The position numbers and the translations under genes were made by a program. Under the pieces are notes generated by a model. It had not been told where the DNA came from, made no database searches, and was given only the letters and a program-made list of their open reading frames with translations. A stretch of DNA of 55,915 nucleotides from NCBI GenBank assembly GCA_013044035.1, contig JABEVE010000010.1, forward strand, positions 1-55,915, given 5' to 3'. The stretch is from Burkholderiales bacterium. GTDB taxonomy: Bacteria > Pseudomonadota > Gammaproteobacteria > Burkholderiales > Burkholderiaceae_C. This document shows, piece after piece, positions 1 to 10,065 of the stretch; within the stretch, counting starts at the first letter, position 1; the number at the start of each line of letters is the position of its first letter.

Positions 1-99
1 CCCAGCGGCGGCGCCCTGGCCAATGGCGCGAAGGTGGAAGTCGCCTTCACCACCTCGGGCACCCAAAACCTCGCCTATGCCATCAGCATCGACCATTGA
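1..99 (+). CDS. C-terminal end of an unidentified protein (partial)
   Basis: Frame 1 is open from the window edge to a TGA at 97-99, giving the last 32 residues of a protein whose start lies outside the window. The residues alternate small, polar and hydrophobic positions (ending in AYAISIDH), which would fit the last beta-strands of an exported or surface beta-rich domain. No family can be named from so short a tail. The reading frame is assumed coding only because it is open to the edge and ends just before the next gene's leader. Confidence 0.45.
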   Translation, partial: PSGGALANGAKVEVAFTTSGTQNLAYAISIDH

Positions 100-170
100 C
101 GGCAGCATCCAGGACCGGGCACTTGGCTTTGCAGACAACCCATAGACGCGAGGCCAGCCTTGCTGACGCC

Positions 171-1175
171 ATGACGAAATATTGGAGTGGATCGCGCACG
201 CGGCTGGTAAGCCTGGTGCTTTGCGCTGGACTTGCCGCCTGTTCGACGATCAAGCCCGAGCCCGGCAACGCGCCGGCCAGGCCTGCAGGCAGCTTCGCCT
301 ACAACCAGATGGCGGTTCCGGTTCCCGGCACGCTGCCGAGACCGACTTACCCGCAGGGCAGCGCCGAACGTGCCGCGTTCGAACTCATCAACCGCTATCG
401 TCAGGAATGCGGCTTCCCGACCATGGTCGAGAACCGAATCCTCGACCATGCGGCGTGGCTGCATGCACGTTACCAGGCCAACAACCAAGTCATGTCGGAT
501 GAAGAACAGGCCGGGCTGTCTGCTTTTTTCGGTGTCACGGCACAAGAGCGTGCACAGAAGCTTGGCTGGCCCCCCGATGTCTATGCCGGATCGGACGACA
601 TGACGTTTTACAAGGACCGTGCGTTCACTCAGGCCGAGTACGGACTCGAAGTCGCCTACGGGTTGCTGGCGGCGGCTTACCACGCACCGACCCTGTTCTA
701 TCCGATGCATCAATTTGGCATCGCCATCGTCAAGAGTGCTGGACGTCGTCACCCGCAGATTTGGGCCAGCCTGCAGAACGGGCAGGTCATCAACCGTATC
801 ACCCGCGAGGATGAGCCTTTGACGTTTCCCTGCCAAGGTACGAGAGGCTTGCCTTACTCAGCCGACCACGAGGAGCCTGCGCCGCCCGGAACCCGGGGCG
901 CGTTTGGCACACCGATCGTCGTCATGGGGAATCTGGCCGACACGCTGCGCCTGGCCCGTGCCGAACTCATCGACCCTGCCGGACACTCGATTGCATTGCG
1001 GGTGCTCGATTCCGCCAACGACCCGCATCACCTCATGGCAGGGTTCGCGGGTGTTGCCTATGCCTTGAGTCCACTCGCCCCCAACACGCGCTACACGACG
1101 ATCGTGGACGGCTTCGTGAATGGGAAACCCTTCCGGCGGCGGTTTGACTTCGAGACCGGGGATCGCGCGTCCTGA
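171..1175 (+). CDS. CAP-domain (SCP/PR-1-like) lipoprotein
   Basis: The product is 334 residues. The ATG at 171 is chosen over an upstream TTG because it gives a clean lipoprotein signal: basic start, hydrophobic stretch and lipobox LAAC with the modified cysteine at residue 24. Residues of about 60-185 look like a CAP domain (AAFELINRYRQECGF, then DHAAWLHARYQANN), here probably facing the periplasm on a lipid anchor. The C-terminal half has an immunoglobulin-like flavour (PNTRYTTIVDGFVNGKPFRRRFDF). Bacterial CAP proteins have no single known activity, so the role is open. There is no operon partner; the next gene starts 184 bp downstream. Confidence 0.75.
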   Translation: MTKYWSGSRTRLVSLVLCAGLAACSTIKPEPGNAPARPAGSFAYNQMAVPVPGTLPRPTYPQGSAERAAFELINRYRQECGFPTMVENRILDHAAWLHARYQANNQVMSDEEQAGLSAFFGVTAQERAQKLGWPPDVYAGSDDMTFYKDRAFTQAEYGLEVAYGLLAAAYHAPTLFYPMHQFGIAIVKSAGRRHPQIWASLQNGQVINRITREDEPLTFPCQGTRGLPYSADHEEPAPPGTRGAFGTPIVVMGNLADTLRLARAELIDPAGHSIALRVLDSANDPHHLMAGFAGVAYALSPLAPNTRYTTIVDGFVNGKPFRRRFDFETGDRAS

Positions 1176-1359
1176 GCGCGAGGCCGGCCCGCTTGCGGCC
1201 AGTCGCGCCGCCGGGCTTGCATCGGCATGCGCCCCGATGCCGTCCCGGCACGGGCGTGGGACATGAGGATGAAGCGAGATGTTGCGCCGATCTCCGCAGC
1301 ACCGACAATACCAAGCTGGAGACGTCACGGGCCGTGTGCCTGTTCAAGGAGATCACTGC

Positions 1360-2355
1360 ATGCAGATGCTGATGGAGTTTTTGCAGCTTTCGGAGTCCGA
1401 AGCCCAGGCCTTGGCAGACTGCGCACCGGATCTTGCCTTGCGTGCCGAAGCGTTCGCCCGCTCGTTTGAGTCCTCCATCCAGGCCCCCTCGACCCGCGAT
1501 GCCATGTTGAGTTCCCTCAGCGATGCGCAATGCCGGCAACTCGTGTCCATGCAGGCGCAGCATTACCGTGAACTGCTCGAGGCGCAATACACCCTGGAGT
1601 TGCAGCACCGCATGGTCGAGGTGGGCAGCCTGTATTACCAGTGGGGGCTGCAATCCATCTGGATCATGTCCGCCTCGGCGCTCTTTGCCGCCGATTTCGA
1701 GGCTTACGCGGCAGATCTGGCGCTGCAGCAACGCCGTCCGCTGATGGCCGCCTTGTACAAGCGGCTTCGTCGCGACGAGGCCTGGCAGATGGAAGGCTAC
1801 CGCCAGGCGGGAGACAACGTGCGCCGCCAGTTGGAGCAGCGTCCCCTGCGCGACCCGCTCACCGGGCTGCTCAACCGCGCCGCGCTCGACGAGTTGCTGC
1901 CCAACGCCCTGGCGCGTGCGCGTCGCCACGGCACCAAGGTCGTCGTCGCGGTGCTCGACCTGGATGATTTCCACACCCTGAACCAGACGCACGGTACGGC
2001 CCTGGGCGATCTGGTGCTCGAACAACTGGCCAGCCGCCTGCGCCGCGCCCTGCGCAAGACCGATCTGGTGGTTCGGCTGGAGGCCGACACCTTCGCCCTG
2101 GTGCTCGAGGATATCCAGCGCATCGACAACATCGCCCCGTTGCTCGAGCGCCTGCAGCTCGACCTGGACGTGCCGTACACGCTGTCGGACACGCTGCTGT
2201 GGCAATGCCCCTTGAGCATGGGCATCACGCTCTACCCCGACGACAACCAGGATCCTGCCGGCCTGCTGCGCCACGCCATGCAGACCATGCAGGCGATGAA
2301 GGTCAGCAAAGGCCAGCGCGAGCAATTCTGGGCGCTGTACACCCCGCCGGCCTAG
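1360..2355 (+). CDS. Globin-coupled-sensor-like GGDEF protein with degenerate active site
   Basis: The product is 331 residues; the start is set by AAGGAG at 1346-1351. Residues of about 1-150 resemble the helical sensor globin of globin-coupled diguanylate cyclases (QHYRELL, then VGSLYYQWGLQSIW). In the family's VGxxHxxxGL pattern the proximal heme histidine would fall at residue 92, which is tyrosine here. Residues of about 160-325 are a GGDEF domain (DPLTGLLNR, LDLDDFHTLN), but the signature reads EADTF at 241-245 instead of GGDEF. An RxxD (RKTD, 232-235) sits where the c-di-GMP inhibitory site belongs. Inference: probably not a cyclase, possibly a c-di-GMP-binding protein. It converges on xdhC with a 6-bp gap. 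Confidence 0.75.
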   Translation: MQMLMEFLQLSESEAQALADCAPDLALRAEAFARSFESSIQAPSTRDAMLSSLSDAQCRQLVSMQAQHYRELLEAQYTLELQHRMVEVGSLYYQWGLQSIWIMSASALFAADFEAYAADLALQQRRPLMAALYKRLRRDEAWQMEGYRQAGDNVRRQLEQRPLRDPLTGLLNRAALDELLPNALARARRHGTKVVVAVLDLDDFHTLNQTHGTALGDLVLEQLASRLRRALRKTDLVVRLEADTFALVLEDIQRIDNIAPLLERLQLDLDVPYTLSDTLLWQCPLSMGITLYPDDNQDPAGLLRHAMQTMQAMKVSKGQREQFWALYTPPA

Positions 2356-2361
2356 GGGCTT

Positions 2362-3237
2362 TCACCCGATCGATGCGCCGCAATCGGCGTGGGCCGCGGG
2401 ACTCTGCGGCAGCCGGCACCGCGGGCTTGCAGAGCTAGGCTGGCTGGCTGCAAGCTGCAGCAGTTGCGCTGCCGCCGCCAGGGCGATGATCTCGGGCTGC
2501 TTGCCGGGGATGCCGCCCACGCCGATGGGGCAGACCAGGCCGGCGAGCGATGCCGCTGACAGGCCGCGCGCCTGCAGGCGGTGCACGAAGCGCGCGCGCT
2601 TGCTGTTCGAGCCGATCAGCCCGAGCCAACCGGCATCGCCACGCCGCAGCACGGCTTCACAGATCTGCTGGTCCAGCGCATGGCTGTGGGTCATCACCAG
2701 GTAGAAGGCGCCAGGCGGGGCTAGCGCCGCTTCGGCTTCGGGACTGTCCACGGCAAGGCGCGTGATGCGCGCCGGGCCGTCGTGCTCGGCTGGATCGGCC
2801 GTGGGAAACGCTGCGTCGCGCACGTCCACCCATTGCACCGTGCAGGGCAGCGTGACCAGCAGTTTGACGAGTGCCCGGCCGACATGTCCGGCACCATGCA
2901 ATTGCAGATGGAACAGCGGGGCCGGCCTGGGCAGTTCAGGGGCATGCCAGGGCCGATAACGCAGCGTCACCACGCCGCCGCAGCACTGGCCCAGGCTGGG
3001 GCCGAGGGGGTGGGTTTCCTGCTGCTCGCCGGCCTGCGCTGGTGTAAGCCGCCACTGCACGAACAGCTTGCGCGCGCGCTGCAGCGCCAGCCACTCCAGA
3101 TGCCCGCCACCGATGCTTCCTTGCGCATCGTGCGCGCGCACCAGCATGCGCGCGCCGACTTCGCGTGGCGCCGAACCCCGCACCTGTGCGACTTCGACAC
3201 AGACGGCGAGCGGCGGGACTTGCGGGTTCGGTGTCAT
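2362..3237 (-). CDS. xdhC: Xanthine dehydrogenase accessory protein XdhC
   Basis: The product is 291 residues. XdhC binds molybdenum cofactor, helps its sulfuration and inserts it into XdhB. Visible marks are the N-terminal motif SIGGGHLEW, the Rossmann-like stretch LHGAGHVGRALVKLL, GLIGSNSKRARF, and CPIGVGGIPGKQPEIIA near the end, all typical of XdhC/CoxI proteins. The start at 3237 gives MTPNPQVPPLAV and lies 16 bp after the xdhB stop; the frame is open further upstream, but that would run into xdhB. It is the last gene of xdhA-xdhB-xdhC. Confidence 0.92.
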   Translation of the reverse strand: MTPNPQVPPLAVCVEVAQVRGSAPREVGARMLVRAHDAQGSIGGGHLEWLALQRARKLFVQWRLTPAQAGEQQETHPLGPSLGQCCGGVVTLRYRPWHAPELPRPAPLFHLQLHGAGHVGRALVKLLVTLPCTVQWVDVRDAAFPTADPAEHDGPARITRLAVDSPEAEAALAPPGAFYLVMTHSHALDQQICEAVLRRGDAGWLGLIGSNSKRARFVHRLQARGLSAASLAGLVCPIGVGGIPGKQPEIIALAAAAQLLQLAASQPSSASPRCRLPQSPAAHADCGASIG

Positions 3238-3253
3238 GCAGGCGCTCCGGGCT

Positions 3254-5731
<2,478 letters not shown>

Positions 5732-5740
5732 GGGGATTCC

Positions 5741-7513
5741 TCAAACCGTGTGCAGCGCCGGATTCAGCTCCGCCCAGACATGGGTTTGCGCCCTGCTCAA
5801 GGGCGCATCGACGCGGGTTTCGAGCCAGAAGCGCCACAGCAGGTTGCGTGCCACGCGCTGGCGGTGCGCGCGGCTGGCGCGCAGGTCGGTGAGGGGTTGG
5901 AAGTCGGCGTCGAGCGCCCGCATCGCGGTGCGCACGCTGGCATCGGTCCAGGGCTGGCCGAGCAGCGCGGCCTCGGCTTGCGCAGCACGCTTCACCACCG
6001 CGGCCATGCCGCCGAAGGCGAGGCGGACGTGGCTGATGCGGCCTTGTGCATCAAGCCGCACGGCCAGCCCGCAGCTCACCGCCGAAATGTCGCAGTCGTA
6101 GCGCTTGGACAGCTTGTAGGCGCGCAGCCGCAGCGGCGCATCCGCTGCAGCCGGCAGTGGCAGTTCGATGGCGCGCAGGAACTCGCCGGGCCGCAGCGCG
6201 TTGTCCATGTAGTCGAGATAAAACGCGTCAAGCTGCAGGCGGCGCATGGCATTTCCGTGTTGCAGCACCAGCACAGCATCGAGCGCCAGCAGCACGGGGG
6301 CACTGTCGCCGATCGGTGAGCCGTTGGCCACGTTGCCGCCCAGGGTGCCGGCATGGCGGACCGGGGGGCCAGCGAAGCGCAACGCCATTTCACGCAGATC
6401 GGGCCAGGTCTGCACCAGCGCAGTCCAGGCGTCTTCCAGCGGGACGGCGGCGCCGATGCGAAGCAGAGTGTCCTCGCGTTCGATGGCGGCGAGTTCGCGC
6501 ACATTGCCGAGGTACAACAGATCGCCGACATCGCGGAACTGCTTGTTGGTCCAGAGGCCGATGTCGGTGGCACCCGCCAGGATGGTGCGCCCCTGCCCGC
6601 CTTCGGCGTGCGCCCCCCGAGGGGGCGGCGGCGTCGCCTTGAGGCGGCTCGGCGCCGACGCCGTGATGGTGCGCCCCTGCCCGCCTTCGGCGTGCGCCGC
6701 CCCGGGGGGCTGTGGCGCCGCTGCCGCCTCGGGGGGCGCGGCATCGCTGGCCTGGGCCAGCGCGGCGCCGAACGCTGCCACGGTGCTGGGGGCGATGAAG
6801 CGGTCGATGCGCGGCCGGCCTTGCGCATCGGGGTAGGCCAGGTTGGGCGCGGCGTGCACGAACGGCTCGGGCGTCGCGGCAGCGATGGTGCGCAGCAGCG
6901 CGGCGATGGGCTCGGGGTCGAGGCGGGCGGGGGAGGCGTCGAACATGGCCAGGCCGGCGTCGAGAATGGGTCGGTAGCCGGTGCAGCGACACAGGTTGCC
7001 CGCCAGATCGTCGGCCAGTTGCTGCCGCGTGGGCCGGGTGCCCGCGCCCTGGTGGCGCTCATAGCTGGCATACAGCGACATGACGAACCCCGGGGTGCAG
7101 AAGCCGCATTGCGAGCCGTGGCAATCGACCATGGCCTGTTGCACCGGATGCAATGGACGGCCTGGGGCGAGGGCTGGCAGATCTTCGACAGTCAGCAGCG
7201 CCTTGCCGTGCAGCGTGGGTAGGTAGCGGATACAGGCGTTGATCGGGCGCAGGTGCAGCGGGCCAACGGCGACGCCGCCACTCGCGATCGCTCCGGGCCC
7301 GGTGCTTCTTCGAGTCTCGCCACGCGCGACGCGGTCCGTCAACTCCGCCACCACCACGGTGCAGGCGCCGCAGTCGCCTTCGGCGCAGCCTTCCTTGGTG
7401 CCGCAGCAACGGGCATGCTCGCGCAGCCATTGCAGCACGGTGGTGGTGATGGGCAGGCCGTCCACCTCGGCGATGCGGCCGCGGTGAACGAAGCGAATGG
7501 GTAAGGAGTTCAT
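5741..7513 (-). CDS. xdhA: Xanthine dehydrogenase iron-sulfur/FAD subunit with in-frame repeat insertion
   Basis: The product is 590 residues, roughly 90 more than usual for this subunit. Residues 1-190 carry two 2Fe-2S clusters (CCGTKEGCAEGDCGAC at 36-51; CGFC at 136-139 and CRC at 175-177). The FAD domain follows, with LAGATDIGLW at 312-321 and later GGNVANGSPIGDSAPVLLAL. Between APSTVAAF and LAGATDIGLW lies a low-complexity stretch (about 255-310) that contains HAEGGQGRTI twice and matches a 34-bp DNA duplication. A smaller insertion occupies about 63-85. The cofactor motifs themselves are intact, so the enzyme may still work. It is the first gene of xdhABC and diverges from a LysR gene. 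Confidence 0.93.
   Translation of the reverse strand: MNSLPIRFVHRGRIAEVDGLPITTTVLQWLREHARCCGTKEGCAEGDCGACTVVVAELTDRVARGETRRSTGPGAIASGGVAVGPLHLRPINACIRYLPTLHGKALLTVEDLPALAPGRPLHPVQQAMVDCHGSQCGFCTPGFVMSLYASYERHQGAGTRPTRQQLADDLAGNLCRCTGYRPILDAGLAMFDASPARLDPEPIAALLRTIAAATPEPFVHAAPNLAYPDAQGRPRIDRFIAPSTVAAFGAALAQASDAAPPEAAAAPQPPGAAHAEGGQGRTITASAPSRLKATPPPPRGAHAEGGQGRTILAGATDIGLWTNKQFRDVGDLLYLGNVRELAAIEREDTLLRIGAAVPLEDAWTALVQTWPDLREMALRFAGPPVRHAGTLGGNVANGSPIGDSAPVLLALDAVLVLQHGNAMRRLQLDAFYLDYMDNALRPGEFLRAIELPLPAAADAPLRLRAYKLSKRYDCDISAVSCGLAVRLDAQGRISHVRLAFGGMAAVVKRAAQAEAALLGQPWTDASVRTAMRALDADFQPLTDLRASRAHRQRVARNLLWRFWLETRVDAPLSRAQTHVWAELNPALHTV
6581..6614. repeat. 34-bp direct repeat inside xdhA, copy 1
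   Basis: These 34 bases recur exactly at 6665-6698, an offset of 84 bp (28 codons), so the frame is kept. The copy holds a small hairpin (CGCC-TTC-GGCG), and the bases just after it form a C-rich/G-rich palindrome (CCCCCGAGGGGG). On the coding strand the repeat encodes HAEGGQGRTI. This is the look of a palindromic repetitive element that entered a gene. Confidence 0.9.
6665..6698. repeat. 34-bp direct repeat inside xdhA, copy 2
   Basis: Second exact copy of the 6581-6614 repeat. It is followed by another palindrome (GCCCCGGGGGGC), so each unit appears to be one repeat plus one palindrome. The sequences between the units differ, which suggests divergence after duplication or two related insertions. 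Confidence 0.9.
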
Positions 7514-7611
7514 GAAGGATTCCGGGTCCTCGGGTGGTTGGACTGACGAAGCCGCGTTGTGCGAGATGCAGCAAGGATTGGGCCACGATCAGGCGCCATT
7601 GACATATGCTG

Positions 7612-7623
7612 AACTGTATACAA
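7612..7623. promoter_or_regulatory. Candidate operator AACTGTATACAA in the xdhA/lysR divergent promoter
   Basis: The 12 bases AACTGTATACAA contain the perfect palindrome TGTATACA and lie in the 147-bp gap between the divergent xdhA and lysR genes. The reverse complement of all 12 bases occurs at 15290-15301 upstream of bmpA. Sharing between two purine-related promoters suggests a common regulator; the adjacent LysR protein is the nearest candidate. Confidence 0.5.
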
Positions 7624-7660
7624 AACATGCATCCCGGCTGATGCCGCAAGGAACTGCACC

Positions 7661-8593
7661 ATGAACAATGCGCTGGACTCCATTGACCTGCATCTCATCC
7701 GGGTACTGCATACCGTGCTGACCGAATCGAACGTTTCTCGCGCTGCCATGCGGCTGGGATCGACCCAGCCTGCCGTGAGCGGGGCCTTGCGACGGCTGCG
7801 CAGCCTCACCGGCGACGAACTGCTCGTGCGCAGCGGTAATGCCATGGTGCCCACCGCGTTCGGCGCCAGCTTGATCGAGCCCACCGCCTGCATCCTGCGT
7901 GAGGCCCAGCGTCTGCTCGAGGGTGCCGGGCGTTTCGATGCGATGCGCAGCACGCGCCAGTTTCGCCTGGCCGCGGCCGATTACATGGACCCGGCGTTCC
8001 TGCCCCAACTGATCGCTACGCTCAAGCGCGAGGCGCCGCTGTGTGGCGTGGACGTGCTGCCGCTGTCGGCCACGCTGGATTACCGCCACGCTCTGGCCGA
8101 TGGCGCCGTCGACGCCGTGCTGGGCAACTGGCTGGAGCCGCCGCAAGATCTGCATCTCGCTCCGTTGCTGGAGGATGAGATCGTCTGCCTGGTCGCTGCC
8201 GATCATCCGGCGCTGCGCCGCGGCCTCGATCTGGCGCAGTATCTGCAGGCCGAGCACGTGGCACCGTCGCCGCTGCGCATCGCCGGCGAGGGCGTGATCG
8301 ACCAGCATCTGCACCATCTCGGACGGCAGCGCCAGGTCACGGTGCACTGCGCTTTTTTCAACCTCATCCCCGGCCTGGTGGCGCGCAGCCTGCTGGTGCT
8401 GACCACCGGCCGGCGCTTCTGCCAGCGCTATGTGGACGCAGGCCTGGCGGTTCGCATCCTGCCCTGTCCAGTGCCGTTTCCGCCGCTCACCTACTACCTG
8501 CTTTGGCATGCTCGTGTTCACCACGACGCTGCGCACCGCTGGCTGCGCGAGCATATCCGCGCATCTGCCGGCCAGGCGCCGGGCCTCGCCTGA
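7661..8593 (+). CDS. LysR-family regulator beside the purine genes
   Basis: The product is 310 residues. Residues of about 8-67 form the winged helix-turn-helix (DLHLIRVLHTVLTESNVSRAA, then TQPAVSGALRRLR), and the rest is a periplasmic-binding-protein-like effector domain of the NodD/NahR/LeuO type (FRLAAADYMDPAFLPQL). It diverges from xdhABC and precedes the purine permease and guanine deaminase, so control of purine breakdown with a purine or urate-type effector is a reasonable inference. The upstream GCAAGG is only a modest ribosome site. Confidence 0.88.
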   Translation: MNNALDSIDLHLIRVLHTVLTESNVSRAAMRLGSTQPAVSGALRRLRSLTGDELLVRSGNAMVPTAFGASLIEPTACILREAQRLLEGAGRFDAMRSTRQFRLAAADYMDPAFLPQLIATLKREAPLCGVDVLPLSATLDYRHALADGAVDAVLGNWLEPPQDLHLAPLLEDEIVCLVAADHPALRRGLDLAQYLQAEHVAPSPLRIAGEGVIDQHLHHLGRQRQVTVHCAFFNLIPGLVARSLLVLTTGRRFCQRYVDAGLAVRILPCPVPFPPLTYYLLWHARVHHDAAHRWLREHIRASAGQAPGLA

Positions 8594-8692
8594 GTCCGGC
8601 GCGTCCCCCACCCAAAAGCCGAGCCGACCCGGCACGCGCCACAACCGACTTCGCCACAACGAACGAAGCGCCCACACCCGAGGAGACTGTTC

Positions 8693-10000
8693 ATGAATCT
8701 GCAAACCCTGTTCAAGCTCGATGCGCATGGCACCGATGTGCGCACCGAAATTCTGGCGGGGGTGACGACCTTTCTCACGATGTCGTACATCATCTTCGTC
8801 AACCCGTCGATTCTGTCGACCACCGGCATGAACGCGAGCGCCGTGTTCGTCGCCACCTGCCTGGCGGCGGCGCTCGGCACCTTCATCATGGCCTTCGTCG
8901 CCAACTGGCCCATCGGCCTGGCCCCGGGCATGGGGCTGAACGCCTTCTTCGCCTTCACCGTGGTCAAGGGCATGGGCTTCACCTGGGAGCAGGCGCTGGG
9001 CGCGGTGTTCATCTCCGGCTGCATCTTCATCCTGCTGACCATCACCGGCGTGCGCTCCTGGCTGGTGGCCGGCATCCCGAAGTCGCTGCGCAGCGCCATC
9101 GCGGCCGGCATCGGCATGTTCCTCGCCATCATCGCGCTGTCCAACGCGGGCATCGTCGTGGCCAACCCGGCGACCAAGGTCGGCCTGGGGAACCTGGCCT
9201 CGCTGCCGGTGGTGCTGGCCGCCGGCGGCTTTTTGCTCATCGCCTTGCTGGACTACTGGCGGGTGCGCGGGGCGATCCTCATCGGCATCGTCGCCGTCAC
9301 GCTCGCCAGCATTGCACTCGGCCTGACCAAGTACCAGGGGCTGATCGCGCTGCCGCCGAGCATTGCGCCCACCTTCCTCAAGCTCGACATCCTGGGCGCG
9401 CTGCACACCGGGTTTTTCCACATCATCCTGGTGTTCGTGCTGGTGGAGATCTTCGACGCCACAGGGACCCTCACCGGCATCGCCCGCAAGGCTGGCCTGC
9501 TGAAGGAAGGCGCGCAGGACGGCCAGAGCGGCCTGGGACGCGCGCTGTTCGCCGACAGCCTGGCCATCTTCTCCGGCTCGCTGCTGGGGACCAGCAGCAC
9601 CACCGCCTATATCGAAAGCGCGTCGGGCGTGCAGGCAGGAGGACGCACCGGACTGACCGCCCTCACGGTCGGGCTGCTGTTTCTCGCCGCGCTGTTCATC
9701 GCGCCGCTGGCCGCCGTGGTGCCGGCCTACGCCACCGCCCCGGCCCTGCTCTACGTGGCCGGACTGATGATGCGCGAGCTGCTGGCCATCGACTGGGACG
9801 ACATCACCGAATCCGTGCCGTCGGCCCTGGCAGCGCTGATCATGCCGTTCACCTACTCCATCGCCAACGGCCTGGCCTTCGGCTTCATCACATACGCCGC
9901 GCTCAAGCTGCTCACCGGGCGGGCGCGCGACGTGCATCCGGCGCTGTGGGTGGTTGCCGGGCTGTTCCTGCTGCGCTATGCGCTGTTTCCGGCAGACTGA
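8693..10000 (+). CDS. NCS2-family (AzgA-like) purine permease
   Basis: The product is 435 residues with about 12-14 hydrophobic segments. The family marks are NWPIGLAPGMGLNAFFAF near residue 80, LVEIFDATGTLTGIARKAGLL near 255, and the NCS2 stretch GTSSTTAYIESASGVQAGGRTGLTAL near 305. These place it among proton-driven adenine/guanine/hypoxanthine permeases in the inner membrane rather than the uracil/xanthine branch. AGGAGA at 8681-8686 sets the start. Its position between the purine regulator and guanine deaminase supports guanine or hypoxanthine as substrate, but the exact base cannot be read from sequence. Confidence 0.92.
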   Translation: MNLQTLFKLDAHGTDVRTEILAGVTTFLTMSYIIFVNPSILSTTGMNASAVFVATCLAAALGTFIMAFVANWPIGLAPGMGLNAFFAFTVVKGMGFTWEQALGAVFISGCIFILLTITGVRSWLVAGIPKSLRSAIAAGIGMFLAIIALSNAGIVVANPATKVGLGNLASLPVVLAAGGFLLIALLDYWRVRGAILIGIVAVTLASIALGLTKYQGLIALPPSIAPTFLKLDILGALHTGFFHIILVFVLVEIFDATGTLTGIARKAGLLKEGAQDGQSGLGRALFADSLAIFSGSLLGTSSTTAYIESASGVQAGGRTGLTALTVGLLFLAALFIAPLAAVVPAYATAPALLYVAGLMMRELLAIDWDDITESVPSALAALIMPFTYSIANGLAFGFITYAALKLLTGRARDVHPALWVVAGLFLLRYALFPAD

Positions 10001-10065
10001 ATTTCACGGCAACCCCCGACACGCACGACGGCCGCCCGGCACGATGCCTCCAATAGAACCTTGCG

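Noticed and set aside
7589-9937. 782-codon minus-strand open frame opposite the LysR and NCS2 genes
   Set aside because: The translation is rich in Gly, Gln, His and Arg, typical of an antisense GC-rich frame. The genes on the plus strand have clear motifs and ribosome sites.
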